This document shows positions 51,700 to 60,603 of a stretch of DNA of 64,000 nucleotides, one piece after another. Every line of letters starts with the position of its first letter. Positions within the stretch are counted from its first letter, which is position 1. The position numbers and the translations under genes are program-made. The notes under the pieces were generated by a model. That model was not told where the DNA came from. It saw only the letters and a program-made list of their open reading frames with translations, and made no database searches. Location of the stretch: positions 10,007 through 74,006 of the forward strand of contig CAVKTI010000005.1 of assembly GCA_963659365.1 (NCBI GenBank), given 5' to 3'. The stretch is from W0P28-013 sp963659365 (lineage in GTDB: Bacteria; Bacteroidota; Bacteroidia; Bacteroidales; Paludibacteraceae).

Positions 51700-53736
51700 T
51701 TACCAAATGCGGGCGCGAGCATCGGGAGCGAGGTACATGGCGTTGCCTTCGTGCAGTTGCCAAGTGTCGGCAAAGGCATCGATGTGGGGCAGTGTGCCGT
51801 TCACACGCCAGCGGCCGAGCGAGTGCGGGTCTTCTTTCACGCGGCGCACAATTTCGGCATCGCGAATGTTGCCTGCCCACACGCCAGCGTAGGCGATGAA
51901 GAAGCGTTGGTCGGCGGTGAATCCGTCCATCACATCGTTGATAGTGCCTTGTGCTTTGGCTTTTTGCAGTGCCAAGAACGATACATTGAGGCCTCCATTG
52001 TCGGCAATGTTTTCGCCCAAAGTGAACGAACCGTTGGCAAATACGCCGGGCAGCACCTCGATAGCATCGAAATAATCGACCAGCACTTTGGTACGCGCCG
52101 TGAAATTAGCAGCGTCGGTTTCGCTCCACCAGTTGTTCAGGTTGCCTTCCTTGTCGTAGTTGCGACCTTGGTCGTCGAATCCGTGCGTCATTTCGTGGCC
52201 AATCACCACGCCAATAGCGCCGTAGTTCACCGCATCATCGGCATTCATATCGAAGAAAGGCGGTTGCAGAATGCCTGCTGGGAAGCAGATTTCGTTGGTG
52301 CTTGGATTGTAGTAGGCATTGACCGTTTGCGGTGTCATATACCATTCGGTCGGATCCGACGGCTTGCCGATTTTTGCGTATTGGTAGGCCGATTCGAAGC
52401 GATTGACACGCTCGATATTGGCAAAGAAACTATCATCGACAATGTCGAGGCCGCTGTAGTCGCGCCATTTGTCGGGGTAGCCCACCTTGACGATGAACGC
52501 ATCGAGTTTTTCGAACGCCTTTTGTTTGGTCGAATCGGTCATCCAAGTGTTGGCGGCAATGCGGTCGTGCAGAGCGGCTTGCAAATTGGCCACCAAATGC
52601 AGCATACGCTCTTTGGCTTCGGCTGGGAAATACTTTTCGACATACATCTGCCCGACGGCTTCGCCCAGCGAACCATCGACCACACCGACAATGCGTTTCC
52701 AGCGTGGGCGGAGTTCTTCGCGTCCCGACAGCACACGACCGTAGAAATCGAAATTAGCATTCACAAAATTACTGCTCAAAAATGGCGCGGCACTGTTGAT
52801 GTAGTCGCACGCCAAATAGGCTTTCAGTACCTCCAAATCGGCTTTTGCCACAATGCCGTTCAACGCTTTCAGGTAGTCCACCTGCCCAACATTCACCGTG
52901 TCGATTTCGCCCAGTCCGATGGCGGTCATGTAGGCTTTTGCATCGATGGCGGTGCAGAGTTTTTGCCAATCGGCAATCGACATCAAGTTGCAAGTTTTGT
53001 AGGGGTCGCGCGATGTCTCTTTGTCCATAAACGCCTTGGCGAGTTCGGTTTCGAACGCCAGAATTTTCTGCGCCATTTCGTCGGCTTGCACGCCAGCCAA
53101 GCGGTCGTAGCCCGACATGGTCATCAGTTTTGCGAGCAGCGTGGTGTAGTTGTCGCGCACATTGCGCATTTTTTCGTTGTCATCGAGGTAGTAGTCGCGG
53201 TCGCCAATGCCGAGTCCTGACTGCCACACCCAGCCGATGTGCTGTTTGCTGTCCATCGGGTTGGCTTCGCCGAAGATGCCGAAAAGTGGCGCATTGCCTT
53301 CGGCGGCCAAGTCGGCCAGTTGCGCTGTGAGTTCGTTTTTGCTTGCCATGGCGGCAATTTTCTGCAAGCGCGGTTGCAGCGGCGTTGCGCCTTGCGCTTC
53401 GATGGCGGCGGTGTCCATGCCCATGCGGTAGAGATCGCCGATTTTCTGCGCCACGCTGCCTTTGGCATGCTGTTTTTCGGAGAGTTCCACAATCAAGCCT
53501 TTGAGTTGTTCTTGGTTGTCCTCGGCCAACTTGTCGAAACTGCCATAACGCGAGTACTCGGCTGTGAGCGGGTGTTTTGCCATCCAGCCGCCACAGGCAT
53601 ATTGGTAGAAATCCTCTTGTGGCGAGGCGGTGGTGTCCATGTCGTCGAAGTGTATGCCCGACGCCAAATTGCGGTTGCCGCACGATGTGGCGGCCAATGC
53701 AGATCCAATCATAACTGCACAAACTAATTTTTTCAT
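51700..53736 (-). CDS. M13 family zinc metallopeptidase lipoprotein (PepO/neprilysin-like)
   Basis: 678 aa. Lipobox ATSC, lipidated Cys 19. The catalytic HEMTH is at H514-H518, preceded by VVIGHE and followed by ENIADNGG, which supplies the third zinc ligand. N-terminal FYQYACGGWMAKHP is the usual M13 start. It cleaves oligopeptides at the cell envelope. The start at 53736 is chosen for the signal peptide; an in-frame ATG at 53859 lies in the upstream spacer. Its first 20 codons and the spacer are duplicated at about 63510-63715. Convergent with the exported hypothetical gene. Confidence 0.95.
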   Translation of the reverse strand: MKKLVCAVMIGSALAATSCGNRNLASGIHFDDMDTTASPQEDFYQYACGGWMAKHPLTAEYSRYGSFDKLAEDNQEQLKGLIVELSEKQHAKGSVAQKIGDLYRMGMDTAAIEAQGATPLQPRLQKIAAMASKNELTAQLADLAAEGNAPLFGIFGEANPMDSKQHIGWVWQSGLGIGDRDYYLDDNEKMRNVRDNYTTLLAKLMTMSGYDRLAGVQADEMAQKILAFETELAKAFMDKETSRDPYKTCNLMSIADWQKLCTAIDAKAYMTAIGLGEIDTVNVGQVDYLKALNGIVAKADLEVLKAYLACDYINSAAPFLSSNFVNANFDFYGRVLSGREELRPRWKRIVGVVDGSLGEAVGQMYVEKYFPAEAKERMLHLVANLQAALHDRIAANTWMTDSTKQKAFEKLDAFIVKVGYPDKWRDYSGLDIVDDSFFANIERVNRFESAYQYAKIGKPSDPTEWYMTPQTVNAYYNPSTNEICFPAGILQPPFFDMNADDAVNYGAIGVVIGHEMTHGFDDQGRNYDKEGNLNNWWSETDAANFTARTKVLVDYFDAIEVLPGVFANGSFTLGENIADNGGLNVSFLALQKAKAQGTINDVMDGFTADQRFFIAYAGVWAGNIRDAEIVRRVKEDPHSLGRWRVNGTLPHIDAFADTWQLHEGNAMYLAPDARARIW

Positions 53737-53853
53737 TGCGTTTTTATTTTGGTTGATTATATTCGCTTCCAAAAAGCGACTGCAAAGTAACACATTATTT
53801 TGCGAATAACAAAATGTTTTTATTGTTTTTCGATAATAAAAATATGAAAGTAG

Positions 53854-53873
53854 GGACACGGCACGCTATGTCC
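53854..53873. repeat. Short hairpin repeat
   Basis: GGACACGGCACGCTATGTCC preceded by GTAG. The stem has one mismatch. Member of the GGAC family. It lies in the 334-bp spacer upstream of the M13 gene; I see nothing else there except the tRNA. Confidence 0.7.
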
Positions 53874-54070
53874 GTTTTTATGAATCTGTAACGAGTGTGT
53901 GTGGCTGATGTTGGCTTTGTTACGACCGAAAAATTTCCGAAGAGCATTTGGAACGGTGGTGTAAACTGGTAATTGCATTTGGAATGGAGTCAATGCGCAA
54001 ACTTTGAGCAAAATCGGCAACAAAAAAGCAACTCGCCGATGGTTGGCAGGTTGCTTTTCGTTTTTGGGTG

Positions 54071-54144
54071 TGATTCCGATGGGATTCGAACCCATGGCCC
54101 TCAGCTTAGAAGGCTGATGCTCTATCCAACTGAGCTACGGAACC
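54071..54144 (-). tRNA. tRNA-Arg (anticodon UCU)
   Basis: 74 nt. The acceptor stem GGTTCCG pairs with CGGAATC (one G-T) with discriminator A. The D-arm is TAGCTCAGTTGGATAGAGCA. The anticodon arm TCAGC-CTTCTAA-GCTGA gives anticodon TCT, and the T-arm holds GGTTCGAATCC. CCA is not encoded. It reads AGA codons. Confidence 0.95.
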
Positions 54145-54251
54145 CCGAAAACTGGCTGGTTTTCAGTCGGCAAAAGTAGCGTTTTTTTGCCATTTGAGCA
54201 ACAGATTTTCATAAAAATGCGCAAAAAGTGCTGCGCAAACGCAATTTTTCC

Positions 54252-54259
54252 TATCTTTG
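54252..54259 (+). promoter_or_regulatory. Minus-7 promoter element of the DUF4827 gene
   Basis: TATCTTTG, 28 bp upstream of the ATG at 54287. No clear TTTG minus-33 box. Confidence 0.5.
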
Positions 54260-54286
54260 TAGTTCGATTTCTATGCAAAAACGACT

Positions 54287-54823
54287 ATGAACCAATTTAT
54301 AAAAACAACGCTATTTATCGGCTTGGCGGTGGCACTGTCGGCCTGCGAAAGCACGCGCAACTACTCGAAACAACTCGAAAGCGAGCGCAAAAAAATCGAT
54401 GCGTGGTTTGCCCGCAACGGCTACTCGCTACAAACAGAATGCCCCGCCGATTCGGCGTTTGTCGTTGGGCAGTGGTATCGCCTCGCAAGCGACGGCATCT
54501 GCTTTTGCATCGATTCGGTGGGCAACAGAGAACGCCGTGTGAAGAGCGGCAACCAACTAAATGTGCGCTACAAACAGAGCACACTCGACGCTGGCGCACT
54601 GGTCATCAGTTACTGGACCACGCAGGACAGCCCCAGCCCACTCTCCGTAACAAAAGGCTCGACGCTGAACAGTTGCACAGGCTGGGACAACGCCTTCGAT
54701 GTGATGCGCTTTTCGGGCACCGAGGCGCAGGTAATTGTGCCGTCGAAACTTGGATTTTCCGATGCTGTGTCGGCCGTCGAACCCTACTACTACAAACTGA
54801 AAATGGAGATTGTGGCGAAATAG
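54287..54823 (+). CDS. DUF4827 lipoprotein (FKBP-like fold)
   Basis: 178 aa. Lipobox LSAC with the lipidated Cys at residue 20. The pattern KKIDAWFARNGYS, GNQLNVRYKQ, ISYWTTQDSPSP, CTGWDNAFDVMRFSGTEAQVIVPSKLGFSD matches DUF4827, a Bacteroidota family related to peptidyl-prolyl isomerases but probably inactive. It is anchored to the periplasm or outer membrane and possibly assists protein folding. In other Bacteroidales, as I recall, a similar gene precedes glmM, as here. Confidence 0.88.
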   Translation: MNQFIKTTLFIGLAVALSACESTRNYSKQLESERKKIDAWFARNGYSLQTECPADSAFVVGQWYRLASDGICFCIDSVGNRERRVKSGNQLNVRYKQSTLDAGALVISYWTTQDSPSPLSVTKGSTLNSCTGWDNAFDVMRFSGTEAQVIVPSKLGFSDAVSAVEPYYYKLKMEIVAK

Positions 54824-54938
54824 TTTTAGACAGTGAGTAGTGAGTAGTGAGAAGTGAGAAGTGAGTAGTGAGAAGTGAGGAATTAGGAATTAGGAGTGAG
54901 GAGTTGTTTAGTGTGAAAGTGTGAAAGTATGAAAGTAG

Positions 54939-54958
54939 GGACGCGGCATGCCATGTCC
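54939..54958. repeat. Short hairpin repeat
   Basis: GGACGCGGCATGCCATGTCC preceded by GTAG. It differs from 21523-21542 at both stem ends in a way that keeps pairing. Confidence 0.75.
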
Positions 54959-55033
54959 GATGAATAAAGAATAAAGAGTAAAGACAAAAGACAAAGATAA
55001 TTGATAATTGATAATTGATAATTGACAATGTAG

Positions 55034-55052
55034 GGACGCACCGAGTGCGTCC
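55034..55052. repeat. Short hairpin repeat
   Basis: GGACGCACCGAGTGCGTCC preceded by GTAG, identical to 49612-49630 and 56606-56624. Confidence 0.75.
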
Positions 55053-55183
55053 GAACGCTTCAACAAATCTTCAAATAACCAAATCTGCAAATCACCCAAA
55101 AAAAGAAACAGCGCGAAGCGCGAAAAAACACAGAAACTTAGAAACATAAAAACCTGCGCGTAGCGCAATCTAAAATCTGAAGT

Positions 55184-56578
55184 ATGACACTAATCAAAAG
55201 TATATCGGGCATTCGTGGCACCGTGGGCGGTGCTGTTGGCGATGGTTTGTCGCCTATCGATATTGTGAAATTTGCTTCGGCTTATGCGGCGTGGCTCAAA
55301 CAGTATCGCGGCAAGACGCGCTGCAAAGTGGTGGTCGGTCGCGATGCGCGCATATCGGGCGAAATGGTGAGCCGTGTGGTTGTTGGAACGCTACTCGGCT
55401 GCGGCTGCGATGTGGTGAACATCGGTTTGGCTTCGACGCCGACCACCGAACTGGCGGTAACCATGGAGCAGGCCGATGGCGGAATCATACTCACCGCCAG
55501 CCACAACCCCAAGCAGTGGAATGCGCTGAAACTGCTGAACGAGCGCGGCGAATTTCTGAACAAAGCCGAAGGCGAAGCCATGTTGGCCATTGCCGAAAAG
55601 GGCGATTTCGCCTATGCCGAAGTGGACGAAATCGGCACGCTCGTCGAACGCAACGACTACACGCAAAAGCATATCGAGAGCGTGTTGCGGCTCGATTTGG
55701 TCGATGTGGAGGCCATTCGTCGTGCCAATTTCACGGTGGCGTGCGACTGCGTCAATTCTGTGGGCGGCATTGCCATTCCTGCCCTGCTCGAAGCCCTTGG
55801 AGTGCAGCACATCGAGCGGCTCTACTGCACGCCCGACGGTCATTTTCCGCACAATCCAGAGCCACTGCCCGAGCATCTTGGCGACATTGCGCAACTGATA
55901 CGCGACAAGCACGCCGATGTCGGTTTTGTGGTCGATCCCGATGTCGATCGGTTGGCGATTATCTGCGAAAATGGCGAGATGTTTGGCGAAGAGTACACGC
56001 TGGTGTCGGTGGCCGACTATGTGTTGCAGCACACGCCCGGCAATACGGTATCGAACCTCAGTTCGACGCGCGCCTTGAGCGACATCACGCACAAATATGG
56101 CTGCGAATACAACGCTGCCGCCGTGGGCGAAGTGAATGTCGTTGCCAAAATGAAGGCGACCAACGCTGTGATTGGCGGCGAAGGCAATGGCGGCGTTATC
56201 TATCCCGCCTCGCACTATGGCCGCGACGCGTTGGTTGGCATTGCGCTGTTTCTGACCAATCTGGCAAAAACTGGCAAAAAAGTGTCGGAACTGCGCGCCT
56301 CGTACCCGAACTACTACATATCGAAAAACAAGATACAACTCACACCCGAAATTGATGTGGACGGCGTGTTGTGCGTGATAAAAGGCTGTTACAAGCAGTT
56401 CAAAATCAACGACATAGACGGTGTGAAAATCGATTTTCCGCAGGGTTGGGTACATTTGCGCAAGTCGAACACCGAACCCATCATACGCATCTACAGCGAA
56501 GCCCCCACGCGCGAGCAAGCCGACGCATTTGCCCACGCCATCATCGACGAAATCAAACGCATTGCTGGAATAAATTAG
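55184..56578 (+). CDS. glmM: Phosphoglucosamine mutase
   Basis: 464 aa. Converts glucosamine-6-phosphate to glucosamine-1-phosphate for peptidoglycan and lipid A. The active-site phosphoserine is S106 in TASHNPKQWNALK; metal ligands are in DPDVDRLA; the sugar-binding loop is GEGNGGVIYP; and the C-terminal phosphate clamp is RKSNTEPIIRIYSEA. The GEGNGG loop fits GlmM of Bacteroidota, but phosphomannomutase activity cannot be excluded. Independent gene flanked by repeats on both sides. Confidence 0.93.
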   Translation: MTLIKSISGIRGTVGGAVGDGLSPIDIVKFASAYAAWLKQYRGKTRCKVVVGRDARISGEMVSRVVVGTLLGCGCDVVNIGLASTPTTELAVTMEQADGGIILTASHNPKQWNALKLLNERGEFLNKAEGEAMLAIAEKGDFAYAEVDEIGTLVERNDYTQKHIESVLRLDLVDVEAIRRANFTVACDCVNSVGGIAIPALLEALGVQHIERLYCTPDGHFPHNPEPLPEHLGDIAQLIRDKHADVGFVVDPDVDRLAIICENGEMFGEEYTLVSVADYVLQHTPGNTVSNLSSTRALSDITHKYGCEYNAAAVGEVNVVAKMKATNAVIGGEGNGGVIYPASHYGRDALVGIALFLTNLAKTGKKVSELRASYPNYYISKNKIQLTPEIDVDGVLCVIKGCYKQFKINDIDGVKIDFPQGWVHLRKSNTEPIIRIYSEAPTREQADAFAHAIIDEIKRIAGIN

Positions 56579-57076
56579 TGAGAAAGTGTGAAAGTGAGAA
56601 AGTAGGGACGCACCGAGTGCGTCCGAAAAGTTTAGAGATTAGAGGTAGAAATGCAAATGATTTTTTAGTACACAAACAACTGATTTATAATTGTTTAGCA
56701 ATCATAAAACAATATAACAACATAAAAAAGGAGGAAACGAAACAGAGTAACGCGTAGTTTGATACGCACATCTTGAACATAGAAAACAGCGTTTTAGCTA
56801 TCTTTTTCTTGCAATAAAATTTGGCGATTTTTTAGTCCGAAAAAGATGAGTGAAAATGCTCACGTTGTGGCGTGGGCTTAACTTATCTTCGTGGACGTAG
56901 GTTACGCCAATACCTTTTGCAAGCGGGATACTTTAAGTACCACGCTATTTTTGTGTGCGTATCTCAATATCGTTTTGGTACAAAAAACGGAGTGTAGTTG
57001 GGTGTCCGACACTATACTCTGCAAAACAAAAAAATCAGCAAGCGGACATAGCAAAAACTACTAAAAATCGTAAAAA
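56579..57076. ncRNA. 498-bp spacer with structured segment (possible leader or small RNA)
   Basis: It begins with a hairpin repeat (56606-56624). From about 56840 it has GC-rich stems unlike the AT-rich spacers nearby: GTGA/TCAC, GGCGT/ACGCC (about 56864 and 56913), GTACC/GGTAC, and a 9-bp stem with one G-T, GAGTGTAGT/ACTATACTC (56990-56998 and 57011-57019). No good coding frame. It could be a leader of the lipoprotein gene or the relic of a mobile element. An ncRNA call is tentative. Confidence 0.3.
56606..56624. repeat. Short hairpin repeat
   Basis: GGACGCACCGAGTGCGTCC preceded by GTAG, 28 bp past the glmM stop; it may double as its terminator. Confidence 0.75.
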
Positions 57077-57862
57077 ATGAAAACAAAATTGATTAGTAAA
57101 ACTCTTTTCGCCGTTGTTATTGTGGCATCGGTGTGTTCGTGTAAAGTAGTAACTTACACCCAAACAACAACTCTAAAAGAACCGTCGAAAGAGGTTATTG
57201 GGAATGAATTTAACGACATGATTGGTTTGACGAAAAATCAAATTTTGCAAGCAATGTCAACTCCCAAAAGAACCGAAACCGATGGTGCTGGCGGAGAAAT
57301 ACTTGTGTATGAAGACATTAAATATGTAAGCAATTCATCTGAATCGTATAGTGCGAGATCCAATAGTTATGGCACTACTGATTCGTATGCCGAATCGGGT
57401 ACTGTGGGGCGTTCTGCTGGCTATGGTGTTGCAGTTGGTCAAAGTGCTGCGGTTGGCTATAATGATGGTACTGTAGCGGCTGGTAAGGCTGGTTATGTTG
57501 GTGAGGCTGGTTATGTTGGTGCTTCTGCTTCATATTCCGCTGGATCCGCTTCTTCCGTTTCACAAAACACTTCTTCGACTAACACGCACAGGCAAGCACA
57601 AAGTGTTTCTGGAGAGGTAAAAAAATATGTGAACTTTTTTATTAATGCCGAGGGAAAATGCTACAATGTGAAAGCAAATTATGGCGATAAATACAAGACA
57701 ATTCCAGGTGTTTATCAAAATTGCACATACAAAAAGAAAAAGTACTCTCCTGCTGGATATATACTTTGGGTTTGTCCAGTAGCAGGCTTGATTTACACAA
57801 TTTGTGCACTCAAAGGGAATGAACCAAAATTAGTGAATTGCGGCAATCCCTATCAGAAATGA
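57077..57862 (+). CDS. Lipoprotein with BamE/SmpA-like N-terminal part
   Basis: 261 aa. Lipobox VCSC, lipidated Cys 22. Residues about 48-80 (MIGLTKNQILQAMSTPKRTETDGAGGEILVYE) have the 'G-x-T-K-x-x-I-L...G-P...Y-E' pattern of BamE/SmpA-type domains. The middle (about 85-170) is rich in Ser, Gly, Ala and Tyr (GYGVAVGQSAAVGYNDG). Near the C-terminus is a hydrophobic stretch (ILWVCPVAGLIYTICAL). Function unknown. It overlaps the next gene by 4 bp (ATGA), so they form an operon. Codon use is more AT-rich than in the housekeeping genes, possibly a sign of transfer. Confidence 0.8.
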   Translation: MKTKLISKTLFAVVIVASVCSCKVVTYTQTTTLKEPSKEVIGNEFNDMIGLTKNQILQAMSTPKRTETDGAGGEILVYEDIKYVSNSSESYSARSNSYGTTDSYAESGTVGRSAGYGVAVGQSAAVGYNDGTVAAGKAGYVGEAGYVGASASYSAGSASSVSQNTSSTNTHRQAQSVSGEVKKYVNFFINAEGKCYNVKANYGDKYKTIPGVYQNCTYKKKKYSPAGYILWVCPVAGLIYTICALKGNEPKLVNCGNPYQK

Positions 57863-58119
57863 AAAAAATTGCGTTTTGCCTATGCGTTACACTAAGCGGA
57901 ACAAGTGTTCTCTATCTACTTTGCCAATTATTGCGCTTGTTTGCAAAAGCGATAAGTTTTTTGTGCGATAGCCATATCATGCAGAAAATTGCAGATGCGA
58001 TTCCACTAAATATATTTTCGTGGAATTTGGGCAGTTGTATATTTTGGTCATTCGATACGATACTTATGCTTTTTGCTTGTAGCATGGCAATGAAAATATG
58101 GGAACAACTCGGGAAATAG
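57859..58119 (+). CDS. Small two-TM membrane protein
   Basis: 86 aa with hydrophobic helices at about 3-25 and 57-78. No family recognised. The start at 57859 overlaps the stop of the lipoprotein gene (ATGA). A strong terminator follows. It may act with the lipoprotein. Confidence 0.7.
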   Translation: MKKIAFCLCVTLSGTSVLYLLCQLLRLFAKAISFLCDSHIMQKIADAIPLNIFSWNLGSCIFWSFDTILMLFACSMAMKIWEQLGK

Positions 58120-58136
58120 TGTTATCGCAACAAATT

Positions 58137-58168
58137 AAAGCGCAGGCCTTTGTGGTCTGCGCTTTTTT
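58137..58168 (+). terminator. Rho-independent terminator
   Basis: AAAGCGCAGGCC/GGTCTGCGCTTT, a 12-bp stem with one G-T, TTTGT loop and T6 run, 17 bp past the stop of the small membrane gene. Confidence 0.9.
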
Positions 58169-58196
58169 GTTGTAGGGGCTACAGCGAGTTGGAATT

Positions 58197-59030
58197 CTAA
58201 TCCATTTGGCTGTGCTGGGCGATAATCGCCTTCCAAAACGAGTTGTATTCGTATTTGCGCCAAGCGTGGCAGCCCATTGGCAGTTGCCCAGTGCGCTCGT
58301 ATAGTTCTCGGGGAAAGCGGTCGAAAGCGAAATGCATAGCCTCTTCGGGCGTGGGGCGGCGCAGGGCGTACTCGCTCAACCCCAGCAGACTGCCCCAAAA
58401 ATCGTCCTCGTTGCCCTGCCAACTGGTCAGCAAATCGGTGGGCGTTGCTCCCTGCGCCCAATAGCGCAACGCCTTGACGACCAACCACCAGTAGTTGCGC
58501 TTCCAAATCAGCGGCGAGCGCAGAATGTGCCACAAGCGGAAAACTCGTTTCTTGCCGTCGAAAAAGCGCAAAATGGCATCGAGGCTGCGCAAACTAAAAC
58601 CGCCATTACCGACCCGCAGCGGCATATTGGGACGATAGACACTCTGTCGCGCCAGCCCTACATTGGGCGCACCGACATATTCGTAGCCTTTTGCCGCCCA
58701 CTCTTCCAACTCATCTCTGAAAACAAAGGCATCGGCTTGATAAACAAGCATGTGCGAATACCTCCTCCCATAAAGGAAAGTATGGTATTCGCGCGACAAA
58801 CAGAGTCGATTGTAGCCCTTCAAACTGCTAAAATAGACGGCATCAAACCGCTTTTCGAGCAGAGTCTTGCCCTGTTCCGCCCACAGTGCATGAAACGGCG
58901 CAGTGTCCAACCCTTCGGGCGCAATCAGAATGTGGTCGTAGCGTTTCAGCACCTTGCAGCATTGCCGCAGCGATATTTCTTCGTCCGCCGTCGGTGTGCG
59001 ATAAATGGGTATGACAACAGCAATGCGCAT
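58197..59030 (-). CDS. DUF5672 protein (glycosyltransferase-like)
   Basis: 277 aa. RIAVVIPIYR opens like a GT2 nucleotide-sugar site. MLVYQADAFVFRDELEEWAAKGYEYVGAP and VGNGGFSLRS, with GNEDDFW later, are the DUF5672 signature; this family is glycosyltransferase-like and often sits in polysaccharide or LPS loci. It lies 19 bp after the POT transporter gene, so they may be co-transcribed, although no functional link is evident. Substrate unknown. Confidence 0.85.
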   Translation of the reverse strand: MRIAVVIPIYRTPTADEEISLRQCCKVLKRYDHILIAPEGLDTAPFHALWAEQGKTLLEKRFDAVYFSSLKGYNRLCLSREYHTFLYGRRYSHMLVYQADAFVFRDELEEWAAKGYEYVGAPNVGLARQSVYRPNMPLRVGNGGFSLRSLDAILRFFDGKKRVFRLWHILRSPLIWKRNYWWLVVKALRYWAQGATPTDLLTSWQGNEDDFWGSLLGLSEYALRRPTPEEAMHFAFDRFPRELYERTGQLPMGCHAWRKYEYNSFWKAIIAQHSQMD

Positions 59031-59049
59031 CGGCTTTCGCAGAAATTCG

Positions 59050-60579
59050 TTACTTTTCGGTGGCGGCTTCCAGTTTTTTCATCATGGCAAACATGAATAT
59101 GGCCGCCACGAGGCAAACGCCTACAAATACGCTCCATACGGCCCACAACGGCAGGTCGCCCCATAGGTTGCTGCCCACGCTTACCAAGTAGTTGCCAATG
59201 GCGGTGGCAACAAACCAGCCGCCCATCATCATGCCTTTGTATTTGGGCGGTGCTACTTTCGACACAAACGAAATGCCCATTGGGCTGAGCAACAGCTCGC
59301 CGAAAGTCAGTATCAAATAGGTAAAAATCAGCACATTGGCATCGGCGTATGTAACTGCTCCGCCGCTTATGCGTGCTGCTTCTTGGGCAGTTGGTGTGAG
59401 CAGTCCGATAGAGCAAACAGCCATCAGAATGTAGGCGCAGGCCGCCACCACCATGCCGTAAGCAATTTTGCGTGGTGCCGATGGCTCTTTGCCGCGTTTG
59501 GCCAACGCTCCGAAAATAGCCATGCTCACAGGCGTGAGTGCCACCACATAGAATGGGTTGAACTGTTGGAATATCGGTGCCGAAATATCGACGCTCTCTG
59601 GGTGGCGGAAAAACTTGTAAATCAGCACGCCAACGGCCACAGCCACTGCACCACCAGCAATGTATTTGCCTTTTTTGGTGTCGCTTTGGAACAGACCGAA
59701 CAGCCCATAAACCGCCACAACCACCATCAGCAGATTGACGATGTCGAACGCCATTGTTTGCACGCCTGTGCTTGTCGGTTTAACAAATTCGTTGGCAAAA
59801 TAGGTCAGTGTCAGGCCATTTTGGTGGAATGCCATCCAGAAAAAGAGCACTACGGCAAACACAAGGCAGAGTGCCACGATGCGTTTTTTGGTCTGCTCGG
59901 GCGTCAATTCTTTGACCGCTTGACCGCTGGCAACCGACTGTTTTTCAGAATTTTCCACATGTTTGAACCATGGGCGGCAAGCATAGTAAATCAGAATGCT
60001 CAACACCAAACTGGCGCACGCCACCATAAAGGCAAAGTGATAACTGTCGTTCACGCTCGTGCCAAGTTGCTCTTGCGCCCACGCCATGATTTTGACCGCT
60101 GCGGTAGGAGCAAACATCGCACCGATATTGATGGCCATATAGAAGAGCGAGAAGGCCGAATCGCGCTTGTCGGCGTACTTCGGGTCGTCGTAGAGGTTGC
60201 CCACCATCACTTGTAGATTGCCTTTGAACAGACCTGTACCGAAACTAATCAGCACTAGAGCCGCAATCATTGTGCCCATGGCCATGCCGCCACCACCCAA
60301 TGGAATCGAGAGCAGTGCATAGCCCACAAACATCACGATGATGCCGATAGTTACCATGCGACCATAGCCAAATTTATCGGCCAAAATGCCGCCTACCAAC
60401 GGCAAAAAATAGACGAATGCGAGAAAAGTGGAATAGATTTGACCAGCAGCATCGGCCGCCAAACCAAAATTGGCACGCAGAAAGAGTGCAAACACAGCCA
60501 ACATCGTGTAGTAGCCGAAACGCTCGCCGGTGTTGGCAAGCGCCAGAGCAAAAAGCCCTTTGGGTTGATTTTTGAACAT
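59050..60579 (-). CDS. POT family peptide transporter (MFS)
   Basis: 509 aa. Proton-coupled oligopeptide transporter with about 12-14 membrane helices. The NTGERFGYYTM motif (ExxERFxYY) is near residue 18, and the FKGNLQVMVGNLYDD...RDSAFSLFYMAINIGA block is the PTR2 signature. It imports di- and tripeptides, which fits the several peptidases in this window. The N-terminus MFKNQPKGLFALAL is usual. Confidence 0.95.
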   Translation of the reverse strand: MFKNQPKGLFALALANTGERFGYYTMLAVFALFLRANFGLAADAAGQIYSTFLAFVYFLPLVGGILADKFGYGRMVTIGIIVMFVGYALLSIPLGGGGMAMGTMIAALVLISFGTGLFKGNLQVMVGNLYDDPKYADKRDSAFSLFYMAINIGAMFAPTAAVKIMAWAQEQLGTSVNDSYHFAFMVACASLVLSILIYYACRPWFKHVENSEKQSVASGQAVKELTPEQTKKRIVALCLVFAVVLFFWMAFHQNGLTLTYFANEFVKPTSTGVQTMAFDIVNLLMVVVAVYGLFGLFQSDTKKGKYIAGGAVAVAVGVLIYKFFRHPESVDISAPIFQQFNPFYVVALTPVSMAIFGALAKRGKEPSAPRKIAYGMVVAACAYILMAVCSIGLLTPTAQEAARISGGAVTYADANVLIFTYLILTFGELLLSPMGISFVSKVAPPKYKGMMMGGWFVATAIGNYLVSVGSNLWGDLPLWAVWSVFVGVCLVAAIFMFAMMKKLEAATEK

Positions 60580-60603
60580 AATTTTCTTGTTTTTAGTTGA
60601 TTT

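Larger units (their letters stand above)
54824..55183. other. Repeat-rich spacer upstream of glmM, no gene
   Basis: Contains degenerate tandem heptamers (gtgagtagtgagaagtgag, about 54831-54900), a hairpin at 54939-54958, direct repeats (aattgataattgataattg), a hairpin at 55034-55052, and GCGCGAAGCGCG (about 55112). Non-coding. Confidence 0.7.
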
